DNA of 7,214 bases from JABDNZ01 sp964407425. GTDB lineage: Bacteria > Gemmatimonadota > Gemmatimonadetes > Longimicrobiales > Gaopeijiaceae. The stretch's first letter is position 1. Every line of letters starts with the position of its first letter. The notes under the pieces were generated by a model, which saw only the letters and a list, made by a program, of their open reading frames with translations, was not told the origin of the DNA and did no database searches. The position numbers and the translations under genes were made by a program. Shown here in pieces: positions 1 through 6,468 of this stretch. The stretch lies in NCBI GenBank assembly GCA_964407425.1, contig CAYOVN010000170.1:1-7214 (forward strand), written 5' to 3'.

Positions 1-1096
1 CAGAAGGCACCCCGAAAAGGTGCGCATTTCCGCCGACCCCAGCGTTGAATCGCAGGAAGTCACCGGCATGGTTCCACTCGGGAGCGCCCGGTCGAAGATC
101 CCAACCGGCGGTGAGGTTCTGAGGAACCCCCCGAAAGCTCCCGTCGGAGCCAATCTCCACGACCATTAGGTCCGTTTGCTCTCCCCGGGCCGGAGTGGAG
201 AGAAAAGCCATTCGGTTCCCGTCCGGAGAGATGGCGGCGCTGGATTCGGTCCCAGGGTTGGTGGTGAGCCGCCCGGCCGGTCCACCGGTCACAGGGACGG
301 TCCAGAGATCCCCGGTATTCTCCACCTTCAACTCATCATCCTCCTGTTCATCTCCGGAGAAGAAGAGCTGGCGACCGTCCGGCGCCCAAACCACCGTACC
401 CACGTTAAAGGGAGGGTCCGAAACGGCCCTGGCCGCCCCTCCCCCGGAGGGCACCACGAAGAGCTGCCTCTTCTCCGCGGTGGCAGGATGGGGCTGGAGA
501 GTCAGCACTCCATCCCTCTTATACCGGACAGAGGTGATCACCCTCCCGTCGAACCGTTGAGCATCCAGGGTGGAAGTAACGGCGTCAGGAGCAACCCAAC
601 CCTCCCGGTCATCCGGGTCCTCGTCGGAGTCGGTAGCGCCTGGGGCTTTTGTAAAGGCGATGAAATCACCAACGGGGGACCAGACGGGAGAACCCTCAAC
701 CCCTTCGATATGAAAGGCCTCTCCTCCGGGACCATCCACTCTCAGAAACCAGACCGTATTCCGGTCCTCCCCCCTTTGGGAGGAGAAGGAAAGGAGCCCA
801 CCGTCGGGAGACCAGGAGGGCGACGAAGATTCGGCAGTAGGGTCGGTGATTCGGAAAGCCTCACCATCGGGGCGCCCAAGGGTCAGGGGCTGAAGCCAGA
901 TCTCCTGATGTCGGGTATTCTCCGACTCCTCTACGGTCGTGACCGTGAAGGCTACGAAATTCCCGCTTGGGGACATAGCGACCTGGGCCACAGATACCAG
1001 GTCGTAGTAGTCCGCGGGCGCAAGGCCCCGGTCCTGCCCAACCAGAGGAGAGGAGGCGAAGAGCACAAGGCAAAAAACCGCGACTGGCCGAACCAT
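1..1096 (-). CDS. S9 family (prolyl oligopeptidase-like) peptidase, N-terminal propeller part, truncated by the window edge
   Basis: The reverse strand reads openly for 365 codons from an ATG at 1096 to the left edge. The product starts with a Sec-type signal peptide (hydrophobic core at residues 5-19, likely cleavage near residue 20), so it should be exported. The mature N-terminus (ADYYDLVSVAQVAMSPSGN, about 28-46) resembles the start of bacterial S9 peptidases. Propeller-type repeats with the pattern SPDG-x-x-(I/L)-x-F recur near residues 42, 96, 140, 238 and 290, with a degenerate copy near 341. In S9 enzymes such a propeller gates an alpha/beta-hydrolase domain that cleaves peptides or acyl-peptides. 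That domain and its Ser-Asp-His triad would lie beyond the window and cannot be checked. The start is well fixed: an in-frame TGA directly precedes the ATG, and GGAG lies six bases upstream. A TolB-like propeller protein without a hydrolase is a less likely alternative. Confidence 0.85.
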   Translation of the reverse strand, partial: MVRPVAVFCLVLFASSPLVGQDRGLAPADYYDLVSVAQVAMSPSGNFVAFTVTTVEESENTRHQEIWLQPLTLGRPDGEAFRITDPTAESSSPSWSPDGGLLSFSSQRGEDRNTVWFLRVDGPGGEAFHIEGVEGSPVWSPVGDFIAFTKAPGATDSDEDPDDREGWVAPDAVTSTLDAQRFDGRVITSVRYKRDGVLTLQPHPATAEKRQLFVVPSGGGAARAVSDPPFNVGTVVWAPDGRQLFFSGDEQEDDELKVENTGDLWTVPVTGGPAGRLTTNPGTESSAAISPDGNRMAFLSTPARGEQTDLMVVEIGSDGSFRGVPQNLTAGWDLRPGAPEWNHAGDFLRFNAGVGGNAHLFGVPS

Positions 1097-1102
1097 TCAA
1101 AA

Positions 1103-1106
1103 CTCC
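1103..1106 (-). promoter_or_regulatory. Ribosome binding site of the S9 peptidase gene
   Basis: GGAG on the reverse strand lies six bases before the ATG at 1096. With the in-frame TGA abutting that ATG, it decides the start. Confidence 0.6.
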
Positions 1107-1138
1107 GGTTGTTGAGACTCCCCGGTTTCGTCATCTTC

Positions 1139-1168
1139 TTCACGCCGAATCTACCGGTCCCCTATATA
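1139..1168 (+). promoter_or_regulatory. Possible weak sigma-70-type promoter for tenA
   Basis: In the 120-base divergent gap between the peptidase and tenA, the one AT-rich island is TATATAAC at 1163-1170. TATATA (1163-1168) matches a -10 box at four of six positions. TTCACG (1139-1144) matches a -35 box at four of six, with an 18-base spacer. Because TATATA is its own reverse complement, it could also serve the leftward gene, though the best leftward -35 candidate (TTGAGG, 1194-1189) has a 20-base spacer. I see no TPP riboswitch: there is no recognisable THI-box core in this short leader. This call is based on consensus matching only. Confidence 0.22.
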
Positions 1169-1216
1169 ACTCCTCAAGGCGATCAAGTCCTCAATATCTG
1201 AAAGAATGAATCGGGC

Positions 1217-1882
1217 ATGAGCCTTTCAAACGAGCTCTTCGGGATCGCCGAACCCCTCTGGGGCAGGCAACTCCAGCACCCCTTTGTTCAGGGCCTGGGA
1301 GACGGAACCCTGGAGGAGAAGCGTTTCAAGCGCTGGGTCCTGCAGGACTATCGCTACCTGAAGGAGTTCGCCCGGGTGTTCGCCTGGGCCGTGGCGAAGG
1401 CCGACCGATTGGAATCCATGGCTTGGTATTCCGGGGTTTTGGACTTGACCCTGAACACAGAGATGGAGTTACACCGCCAGTACGCCGCCCGCTTTGGCAT
1501 TTCAGCAGCCGACCTGGAGGCGGAGCCCATGTGGCCCACGACGCGGGCCTACACCGACTTCCTGGTCAGGACCGCTGCGGATGGGGACATGCTCGACCTT
1601 CTGGCGGCCCTTCTACCCTGTGCATGGGGGTACGTCTACATAGCCCGGAAGCTGGCGCAGGGTGGTCCTCCGGAAGATCAACGCTATGCGGACTGGATCG
1701 AGCAGTATGCTTCCCAGGAATTCGCCGACGCTTTGGCCTGGCTCCGGGCCGAGTTGGATCGGCTTTCCGACGGGATCGGCAAGGAGAAGGTGGGTCGGGT
1801 GAAGGAGATCTTTCTCACCTCCACCCGGTATGAGGGCCTCTTCTGGGACATGTGCTGGAAAGGCGAATCCTGGGACGAGTGA
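1217..1882 (+). CDS. tenA: TenA family aminopyrimidine aminohydrolase (thiaminase II), cysteine-containing class
   Basis: The 221-residue product has the usual TenA length and motifs: HPFVQGLGDGTL (21-32), QDYRYL (43-48), E82/E84 and H86, ALLPCAWGY (131-139) and a C-terminal TRYEGLFWD (203-211). Residues of the Bacillus subtilis TenA active site are present at almost identical numbers: D44, Y47, Y112, the catalytic C135 and Y139. Y164 and E206 match the expected Tyr and general-acid Glu, shifted by one. Family knowledge: such enzymes hydrolyse the amino group of aminopyrimidine breakdown products of thiamine to give HMP for salvage, and can also cleave thiamine, in the cytoplasm as tetramers. 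No other thiamine gene is in the window, so the salvage role rests on sequence alone. It lacks a strong ribosome binding site. The start is favoured because the conserved N-terminal helix begins just after it. Confidence 0.92.
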   Translation: MSLSNELFGIAEPLWGRQLQHPFVQGLGDGTLEEKRFKRWVLQDYRYLKEFARVFAWAVAKADRLESMAWYSGVLDLTLNTEMELHRQYAARFGISAADLEAEPMWPTTRAYTDFLVRTAADGDMLDLLAALLPCAWGYVYIARKLAQGGPPEDQRYADWIEQYASQEFADALAWLRAELDRLSDGIGKEKVGRVKEIFLTSTRYEGLFWDMCWKGESWDE

Positions 1883-1914
1883 CCCTCCAGGAGAAGGATC
1901 TGGAGTAGGAGGAC

Positions 1915-1935
1915 TCCGGGGGGCCTACCCCCGGA
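1915..1935. terminator. GC-rich hairpin at the convergent junction, possible bidirectional terminator
   Basis: TCCGGGGG (1915-1922) and CCCCCGGA (1928-1935) form a perfect eight-base stem around the five-base loop GCCTA. It lies between the end of tenA (stop 33 bases upstream) and the leftward lipoprotein gene, whose TAG stop is in the loop (1925-1927). The position and perfect stem suggest a terminator or RNA-end stabiliser serving both directions. Neither side has the T-run of a canonical intrinsic terminator, so termination may be weak or Rho-dependent. Confidence 0.4.
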
Positions 1936-2881
1936 TGTTGCAGAGGGCCGAATCCCAGCGTACTCCCAATGCGTTGACCACAGGCCTTTCCCCGTCCGCA
2001 TCAGAGGGGTGGCTCACAGCCTCCCCTTCCAGCACCATCACCGACGACCCACCGCCATCCAGGTTGATGGCATCCTTCACCCCCAGGATTTCAAAAAGGG
2101 TGGCCAGCTCGGGTAAGGTCATCCCCATGGAGTAGGCTGGTTGCCGCCCATCCACGACCACGATCCACAGAATCTCCTCCTGGGGATCAAATCCCACCGC
2201 CGTCCGGGGGTGTCGCTCGGCGGCAAAGGACGCCCGATCCCCCACCTCCAGATCGCCGACCCGCTTCCCATCCACCAGGAGAAGGGGAAAGCCGCCAATA
2301 GCCTGAGTTTCTCCGTCGCCGCTGGAGCGGGGAACCTTCCAGCCCAGGACCAGGATCGAGTCCCCCTCAGTTCCGGGAACGCCCATCCAGGGAGCAGCAT
2401 CGGGGTGCCATGCCAGGGCCGGCCGGCCCCGGATCCTCCGGGCCGAACCATCCACGACCTCAGTTCCGACCGGCGAACCCTCAGGGGTGAAGAAATCCCC
2501 GTTTACCCCGGCAATCATGCCTTCTCCCGCCTGGGCTACGAGCTCTGAAACCCGGCTTCGGCCATCGTCTCTCCCATTTGACACGGGCGCTTCCAGAACC
2601 TCCAGGCCTATCTCGCAGCGACCGAGCTCAACCCGGAGGAGATGGGCAGCCCAGGGCTCTGACAGGTTCCTGAGGCCGTAGTAAACGAGGCCGGGGCCCG
2701 CCGGCACCATCTCCACCTCCGAGGCCCCCAGGAATTCCACCAGAGCCTCGGAGGGGGGAGGGGGCGGAGTTTCTCCAAAAGAACACCCCGTTAGGAGAGC
2801 CATTGCCCATATCAGGGGCCCCGGGCCCAAGGCAGCCCGCCCCAGGCAGGAAGAGACTCGTGGCTCTCGTATTTTTCTCAC
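1925..2881 (-). CDS. Lipoprotein with phosphodiester glycosidase (NAGPA-like) domain
   Basis: The protein (318 residues from the chosen GTG) opens with a basic n-region, a hydrophobic stretch and the lipobox LLTGC. Cys33 would be lipidated, so it is probably anchored in the envelope, and a proline-rich linker follows. The globular part shows the hallmarks of the phosphodiester glycosidase family (relatives of the human uncovering enzyme NAGPA and of proteins once labelled exopolysaccharide biosynthesis): GVNGDFF (125-131), HPRTAVGF (224-231), VVDGRQPAYSMGMTLPELA (242-260), NLDGGGSS (273-280) and RPVVNALGV (299-307). Family members cleave or recognise sugar phosphodiesters; the substrate here is unknown. 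GTG at 2881 is preferred over the in-frame ATG-ATG at 2923 because GGAGG lies five bases before it, the signal sequence then has normal length, and it does not overlap the divergent gene. A still shorter start at the Met just before LLTGC would leave too little signal. Confidence 0.87.
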   Translation of the reverse strand: MRKIREPRVSSCLGRAALGPGPLIWAMALLTGCSFGETPPPPPSEALVEFLGASEVEMVPAGPGLVYYGLRNLSEPWAAHLLRVELGRCEIGLEVLEAPVSNGRDDGRSRVSELVAQAGEGMIAGVNGDFFTPEGSPVGTEVVDGSARRIRGRPALAWHPDAAPWMGVPGTEGDSILVLGWKVPRSSGDGETQAIGGFPLLLVDGKRVGDLEVGDRASFAAERHPRTAVGFDPQEEILWIVVVDGRQPAYSMGMTLPELATLFEILGVKDAINLDGGGSSVMVLEGEAVSHPSDADGERPVVNALGVRWDSALCNIRG

Positions 2882-2885
2882 CTGG

Positions 2886-2891
2886 CCCTCC
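2886..2891 (-). promoter_or_regulatory. Strong Shine-Dalgarno sequence supporting a GTG start
   Basis: GGAGGG on the reverse strand, four bases before the GTG at 2881 (five counting from the GGAGG core). It is the reason for moving the lipoprotein start 14 codons downstream of the first possible ATG, which has no comparable signal in front of it. Confidence 0.55.
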
Positions 2892-2921
2892 GGGCAGGAA
2901 AAGGCATATTCTACACCCATC

Positions 2922-3434
2922 ATGCGTCTCTCTTCGGTCCTTGTTTTCGTCCTCGCTGCCCTGGCGTTACCCGCCCCGGCTGTTTCCAGTGCCTATGTTT
3001 CCCAAGGCTCCGGGCCCGAGCGGGCTCGAATCGGCATAAGCTTCGGTGGCATCAGCTTCATGGGTTTGATCATGGAGTACCAATGGGATGACCGAAGCAT
3101 AGAGATGAATATAGGGACATGGACGTTCCGGGACCTCTCCGTCTCCGTGGTGGGGAAGCAGTACTTCGGGCCTGGTGACTTTCGGCCATTCGCCGGGGTG
3201 GGCCTTTGGGCAGTCCTGTCCCCGGCCGGGGACGATGACGAACGAACCGGCCTGGCGATTCTGGCCAGAGCCCCTATTGGTGTCGAATGGAACATCGATG
3301 CCGCCCACCATTTGGGAGCCCACCTCAGCCTGAACCGAGGCCTCTGGATCCGAAGGAAAGACCCTAACGACGATTCTCCACCATCGAGTCGTATCGTACC
3401 TCTCCCGGGATTCTACTACATCTGGAACCGGTAG
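2922..3434 (+). CDS. Hypothetical exported protein, possible small outer-membrane beta-barrel
   Basis: I do not recognise a named family in this 170-residue product. It starts with a clear Sec signal peptide (MRLSSVLVFVLAALALPAPA, cleavage probably near residues 20-24). The mature part is rich in Gly and aromatic residues and contains several stretches of alternating polar and hydrophobic residues that could be beta strands: about 36-52, 58-78 (ending in the KQYFG turn), 87-99, 111-123 and 129-140. A turn-rich acidic loop (PAGDDDE) sits near 101-107, and the chain ends in an aromatic segment, GFYYIWNR. This suggests a small barrel or lipocalin-like periplasmic protein, but the strand count is uncertain. 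The gene lies 40 bases from the divergent lipoprotein gene. No good Shine-Dalgarno precedes the ATG (the nearest purine run is over 15 bases upstream), so translation may be weak or leaderless. Codon usage matches the neighbours. Confidence 0.7.
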   Translation: MRLSSVLVFVLAALALPAPAVSSAYVSQGSGPERARIGISFGGISFMGLIMEYQWDDRSIEMNIGTWTFRDLSVSVVGKQYFGPGDFRPFAGVGLWAVLSPAGDDDERTGLAILARAPIGVEWNIDAAHHLGAHLSLNRGLWIRRKDPNDDSPPSSRIVPLPGFYYIWNR

Positions 3435-3476
3435 CGCCCGGGCGGGGCCCGAACCTGTCAGGACCGGACTCCGTCC
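3435..3476. terminator. Convergent intergenic region with two inverted repeats, possible terminator
   Basis: Directly after the TAG of the barrel-like gene is the perfect ten-base palindrome CGCCCGGGCG (3435-3444). Further on, GGACCGGACTCCGTCC (3461-3476) can fold into a six-pair stem with one bulged C and a three-base loop. The converging permease gene ends at 3491. Convergent stops with only 56 bases between them make termination here likely, but no T-run follows either element, so the assignment to a particular hairpin is weak. Confidence 0.25.
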
Positions 3477-3490
3477 CTAAGAATTCCCAC

Positions 3491-5545
3491 TCAATCCATC
3501 CCGTCAGGACGCTCCGTACTCCCTCTCTTGCTTTCGAGAAGGAACCCGCCGGCCAGGAGTGAGGCCGCCGCCGGGAGAAGAAGCCATGGTGGCGGACCCT
3601 GGTTCGGATCGGAAAAGCGGTCGAGGATCCAGGGTGAAGAGGAAAGGATCACGATGCTTCCGTTGTTGATGAAGTGCATGAGCATCCCGGTCCAGATGGA
3701 GCGACTCCGTAGGACGACCCAGGTCAGGAGCATACCCAGGATCGCACTGGGCAGGAATCGAATCACCGTGGCTCCCGGTACATGAAAGGCCCCGAAAATC
3801 AATCCATTGACCAATACCGTCGTCAGGAATGGAATGCGCCCACGGATCCCGGAGAGGAGGACCCCCCGGAAGAGGACCTCTTCACAAACCGCAGGGGTGA
3901 GGGCCACCAGGAAGAGGAGCCAGAGAATTCGGGACGGGGTGTTGGCCGTGAGAAACTCCGACATTCCTTCCAGGAACTCCTGAGGCACGGGAAGGATGAA
4001 GCCTTGGGCCCAGGTCAGGAACCAGACCAGGGGCGTTCCACCTCCAATTATCAGCACCGCCGCCAGAAGGCTCCGGGGGCTGGGCGCCCGAAGGGAGAGG
4101 GTGGGTGATGCACGATATCCGCCAATGAAGATGAAGAGAAGGGCGGGTATCAGGATCAACCCGACCTCCGTGGCAAGGAGACCCGCCTCCCCAAGTGCGA
4201 CCTGGAATCGAATCGAACCGTAGAAGAACAGGACCCCCAACAGTGCGATAAAGGTCAGGGTCGGGGCAGGCCGAGGAAGGTCCCCCTTGGCGCCTGCGGG
4301 CCACAGTCCCTTGAGGAATCCTGCTTTCCCCTCCCCTTCCCCCAAATCCCCTCCGACTCCGAACAGCACTTCCTCTCGGCCGAACGAATGTGCGGCGAAG
4401 ATCAGAGCCAGAGAGGCGTACACCAGGGTGGATAGAAGGGCCACCAGGCCGAGAATGTAGTCGACATTCCCTGCCATCAACTCCCGAAACAGAAGGGAAA
4501 CACCCGCAACGGGAACCAGAGCGAGGACCACCCCGAATTCGATGCCGGGGAAGAGTGGCAGGAGAGCCGGGAGAATCATGACCATGTAGACTGGGGTCAG
4601 GGCGTTCTGGGCCTCCTTGAAGGACTGAGACCGGACTGCGATTCCCAGAAAGAGGGCCCCGAAGAGGACCGCCAGGGGGAAAAGGGTCGCAAAGATCACG
4701 ACAATGGAGGTCCAGGGGAGGGAGAATTCGATCTGAATCGCCTGACTCAACTGGAAGAGGCCGGTCTGAAACGTCAGAAGCATGGAACCCAGATTCAATG
4801 CCGCTGCCACCAGTCCGATTACCGTCACCGTCATGAACTTCCCGGCCACCACCTGGCCCGCCGGAATCGGCGCCGTCAGGAGGGTCTCGAGCGTGCCTCG
4901 TTCCTTTTCTCCCGCTGCCAGATCGATGGCGGGGTAGAAAGCCCCCAGGAGTGTCATGACCACCAGGAGCATGGGAAGGAAGCGCCCAAGGGCGTACCCC
5001 CCCAGTTCCTCCGGCCGGGCCACACTCGAGTCCGCCACGACCAGGGGTCTCGCGAATCCGACCGGGAGGCCCTGTTCCGAAATCCGATCTACCAGGAGGC
5101 TGTCCCCCCACTCGCCCAACGCTCGGGCCAGAACCTCCCGCCCCCGACGGGACTGATCGTCCGCAGCATCGAAGAGAAGCGACACGCTCCGGTTTTCACT
5201 TCCCCCGGAGGGAGAGAGGAAAACGGCCACCGCCGAGACGGAGTCGGACCGGACGGCGTCTTCAGGATCCTGAATGTCCAGGAGCCGGAGATTCTCCTTG
5301 GTTCCGATAAAATCCAGGAAGAGAGAGTCCACGTCCCCAGCCACGGCCACTAACGCCGGGTCCCGCTGCAACCGCCGTTGGCCGAAGAGGGCCAGCTGCT
5401 CGGATGCGATAAGGATGGCGGGGTAAAGAAGTACCGGGACCACAACCATGATGAGCAGGGTCCGGGTATCCCTCAGGGTCTCGCGAAGCTCCTTCGCAAA
5501 AATAACCCGGGCGTCCCGCCATCCCCTTCGACCGGAGGCCCTCAT
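3491..5545 (-). CDS. ABC transporter permease (NatB/ABC-2 type) fused to a CPBP intramembrane metalloprotease
   Basis: This 684-residue membrane protein joins two domains. Residues 1-390 form an ABC-2 permease of the NatB kind: an amphipathic start (VIFAKELRETLRDTRTL), a first membrane segment near 31-52, a soluble extracytoplasmic domain near 53-185, then about five more segments (near 188-210, 236-262, 278-303, 318-350 and 360-387). The typical AGEKERGTLETLLTAPI cytoplasmic motif is at 211-227. After a charged linker, residues 425-670 hold about eight segments with all three CPBP (CAAX protease/bacteriocin-processing, Rce1-like) motifs: EEVLFR (E555, E556, R560), FxxxH (F584, H588) and HxxxN (H624, N628), so the protease looks intact. 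Fusions of this layout are a known family. The ATG overlaps the ATPase stop as ATGA, implying translational coupling and a stable complex. The cargo (sodium, a peptide or another compound) and the protease substrate cannot be told from sequence. Confidence 0.9.
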   Translation of the reverse strand: MRASGRRGWRDARVIFAKELRETLRDTRTLLIMVVVPVLLYPAILIASEQLALFGQRRLQRDPALVAVAGDVDSLFLDFIGTKENLRLLDIQDPEDAVRSDSVSAVAVFLSPSGGSENRSVSLLFDAADDQSRRGREVLARALGEWGDSLLVDRISEQGLPVGFARPLVVADSSVARPEELGGYALGRFLPMLLVVMTLLGAFYPAIDLAAGEKERGTLETLLTAPIPAGQVVAGKFMTVTVIGLVAAALNLGSMLLTFQTGLFQLSQAIQIEFSLPWTSIVVIFATLFPLAVLFGALFLGIAVRSQSFKEAQNALTPVYMVMILPALLPLFPGIEFGVVLALVPVAGVSLLFRELMAGNVDYILGLVALLSTLVYASLALIFAAHSFGREEVLFGVGGDLGEGEGKAGFLKGLWPAGAKGDLPRPAPTLTFIALLGVLFFYGSIRFQVALGEAGLLATEVGLILIPALLFIFIGGYRASPTLSLRAPSPRSLLAAVLIIGGGTPLVWFLTWAQGFILPVPQEFLEGMSEFLTANTPSRILWLLFLVALTPAVCEEVLFRGVLLSGIRGRIPFLTTVLVNGLIFGAFHVPGATVIRFLPSAILGMLLTWVVLRSRSIWTGMLMHFINNGSIVILSSSPWILDRFSDPNQGPPPWLLLPAAASLLAGGFLLESKRGSTERPDGMD

Positions 5546-6327
5546 TCTTCCCCACCCCCTTCGAGTCCCACCGGATCCGGATCAAAGTCCCTTCCCATGG
5601 GCCGGTGCCCGCCTCCGTCCACGAGGGCGAGAAAGGCCCTGGCGAGGTTCCGGGTCCCGGTTCGTTTCACCAACTGGTCCACTGTTCCCTCGGCCACCAG
5701 GCGACCCCTGCTGAGAACTCCGACTCGATCCGCCAGAAGCTCGACCTCCGCCATCTGATGCGTGGAGAAGAGGATCGCCTTCCCCCGGTTCCTCTCTTCC
5801 GCCATAAAACGGTAAATGGTCTCCCCGCTCAGGACATCCAGTCCAAGGGTCGGCTCGTCGAGAATTAGGGCCGAAGGGTCTTGAACGATAGCCCGGGCCA
5901 AGGCGACTCGTTGCCGCTGGCCAGTGGAGAGACGCCCACAGTAACGCCCCCGAAAATCGTCCAATCCAAAGAGAGCCGCCAACTCATCCACTCTCTCCTC
6001 GAGCCGGGCCTCATCGAGACCCTGGAGGCGACCGAAGTAGGCCACCATTTCCCTGGCCGTGAGCCTTTCATAGAGGCCCATTGAGGCCGACAGGAACCCA
6101 ATCCTGCTTCTGACTCGTAAGGGGTCCTGCAGAACATCAGCCCCACCTACCGACGCGGTGCCGGCAGTGGGCTTCAGGAGTGTGGACAGACACCGCAGGG
6201 CCGTTGTTTTTCCTGCACCGTTTGGCCCCAGCAGGGCGTAGATCTCCCCAGGCCGAACCTCGAGGGAAAGGTCCGACAGGGCTTGGATATCTCCGTAGTG
6301 TTTTGTGAGTCCTTCGAGGACTATCAT
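5542..6327 (-). CDS. ABC transporter ATP-binding protein, NatA type
   Basis: The 261-residue cytoplasmic ATPase has every core nucleotide-binding motif. Numbered from the chosen ATG: Walker A GPNGAGKT (34-41), ABC signature LSTGQ (133-137), Walker B ALILDE with the catalytic Glu (153-158), D-loop GLD (162-164) and switch His190 in FSTHQM. The Q-loop position in the segment GFLSASMGLYERLTARE (77-93) holds Ala instead of Gln, a variation I believe is common in NatA-type proteins. It should power the permease/protease encoded immediately downstream, with which it shares an ATGA overlap. The start at ATG 6327 gives MIVLEGLTKHYG, a normal ABC N-terminus. An in-frame TTG two codons upstream (6333) is possible but less likely, and neither has a convincing Shine-Dalgarno sequence. 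The natA label is avoided because sodium export is unproven. Confidence 0.93.
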   Translation of the reverse strand: MIVLEGLTKHYGDIQALSDLSLEVRPGEIYALLGPNGAGKTTALRCLSTLLKPTAGTASVGGADVLQDPLRVRSRIGFLSASMGLYERLTAREMVAYFGRLQGLDEARLEERVDELAALFGLDDFRGRYCGRLSTGQRQRVALARAIVQDPSALILDEPTLGLDVLSGETIYRFMAEERNRGKAILFSTHQMAEVELLADRVGVLSRGRLVAEGTVDQLVKRTGTRNLARAFLALVDGGGHRPMGRDFDPDPVGLEGGGEE

Positions 6328-6468
6328 AATCAACCGTGGATCAGGAAACGGAACGCCTAGTCTAAGGCCCCGGGGGCCCAGAGCCTAGGGCCCATTGTTT
6401 TGGCCACCCTCAGGCAACCCTCCGACCCCCGGGCCCCATCCTATCCGTAGACCTATGAAGGGCGGTAA
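6328..6468. promoter_or_regulatory. Divergent intergenic region with GC-rich palindromes and short repeats
   Basis: These 141 bases separate the leftward ABC operon from the rightward sigma/anti-sigma operon and must contain the promoters of both. Visible structure: GGCCCCGGGGGCCC (6366-6379), two GGGCCC palindromes (6374-6379 and 6388-6393), CCCCCGGGCCCC (6426-6437) and a direct repeat GCCTAG (6355-6360 and 6383-6388). A GGAAC (6350-6354) resembles the -35 of ECF-type promoters, but I see no matching -10 box 16-17 bases later. The repeats could be operator half-sites or simple GC-rich chance. No promoter can be assigned with confidence. Confidence 0.35.

Noticed and set aside
176..1201. A 341-codon open frame on the plus strand, antisense to the S9 peptidase
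   Set aside because: Its product is Gly/Arg/Pro-rich with no domain or signal. The opposite strand over the same bases encodes a signal peptide and recurring propeller motifs. It is a by-product of high GC content and codon bias.
1097..1216. TPP riboswitch in the tenA leader
   Set aside because: The 120-base gap has no recognisable THI-box core, and an AT-rich possible promoter element lies only about 50 bases from the start, leaving little room for the aptamer.
3882..5111. A 409-codon open frame in another frame on the same strand as the permease/protease gene
   Set aside because: Low-complexity Gly/Arg/Pro composition, no motif, and fully inside a gene with clear ABC-2 and CPBP signatures.
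5542..5545. ATGA overlap as a possible programmed frameshift joining the ATPase and permease
   Set aside because: Stop-start overlap is the ordinary form of translational coupling in ABC operons. No slippery heptamer is evident, and both proteins are complete alone.
5542..6333. TTG start for the ABC ATPase at 6333
   Set aside because: It adds only two residues before an in-frame ATG that gives a standard ABC N-terminus, and no ribosome binding site favours the TTG.
6350..6376. ECF-type promoter with GGAAC as -35 box upstream of the sigma gene
   Set aside because: No plausible -10 element occurs 16-17 bases downstream; that position falls in the GC palindrome. GTCTAA is only five bases away.
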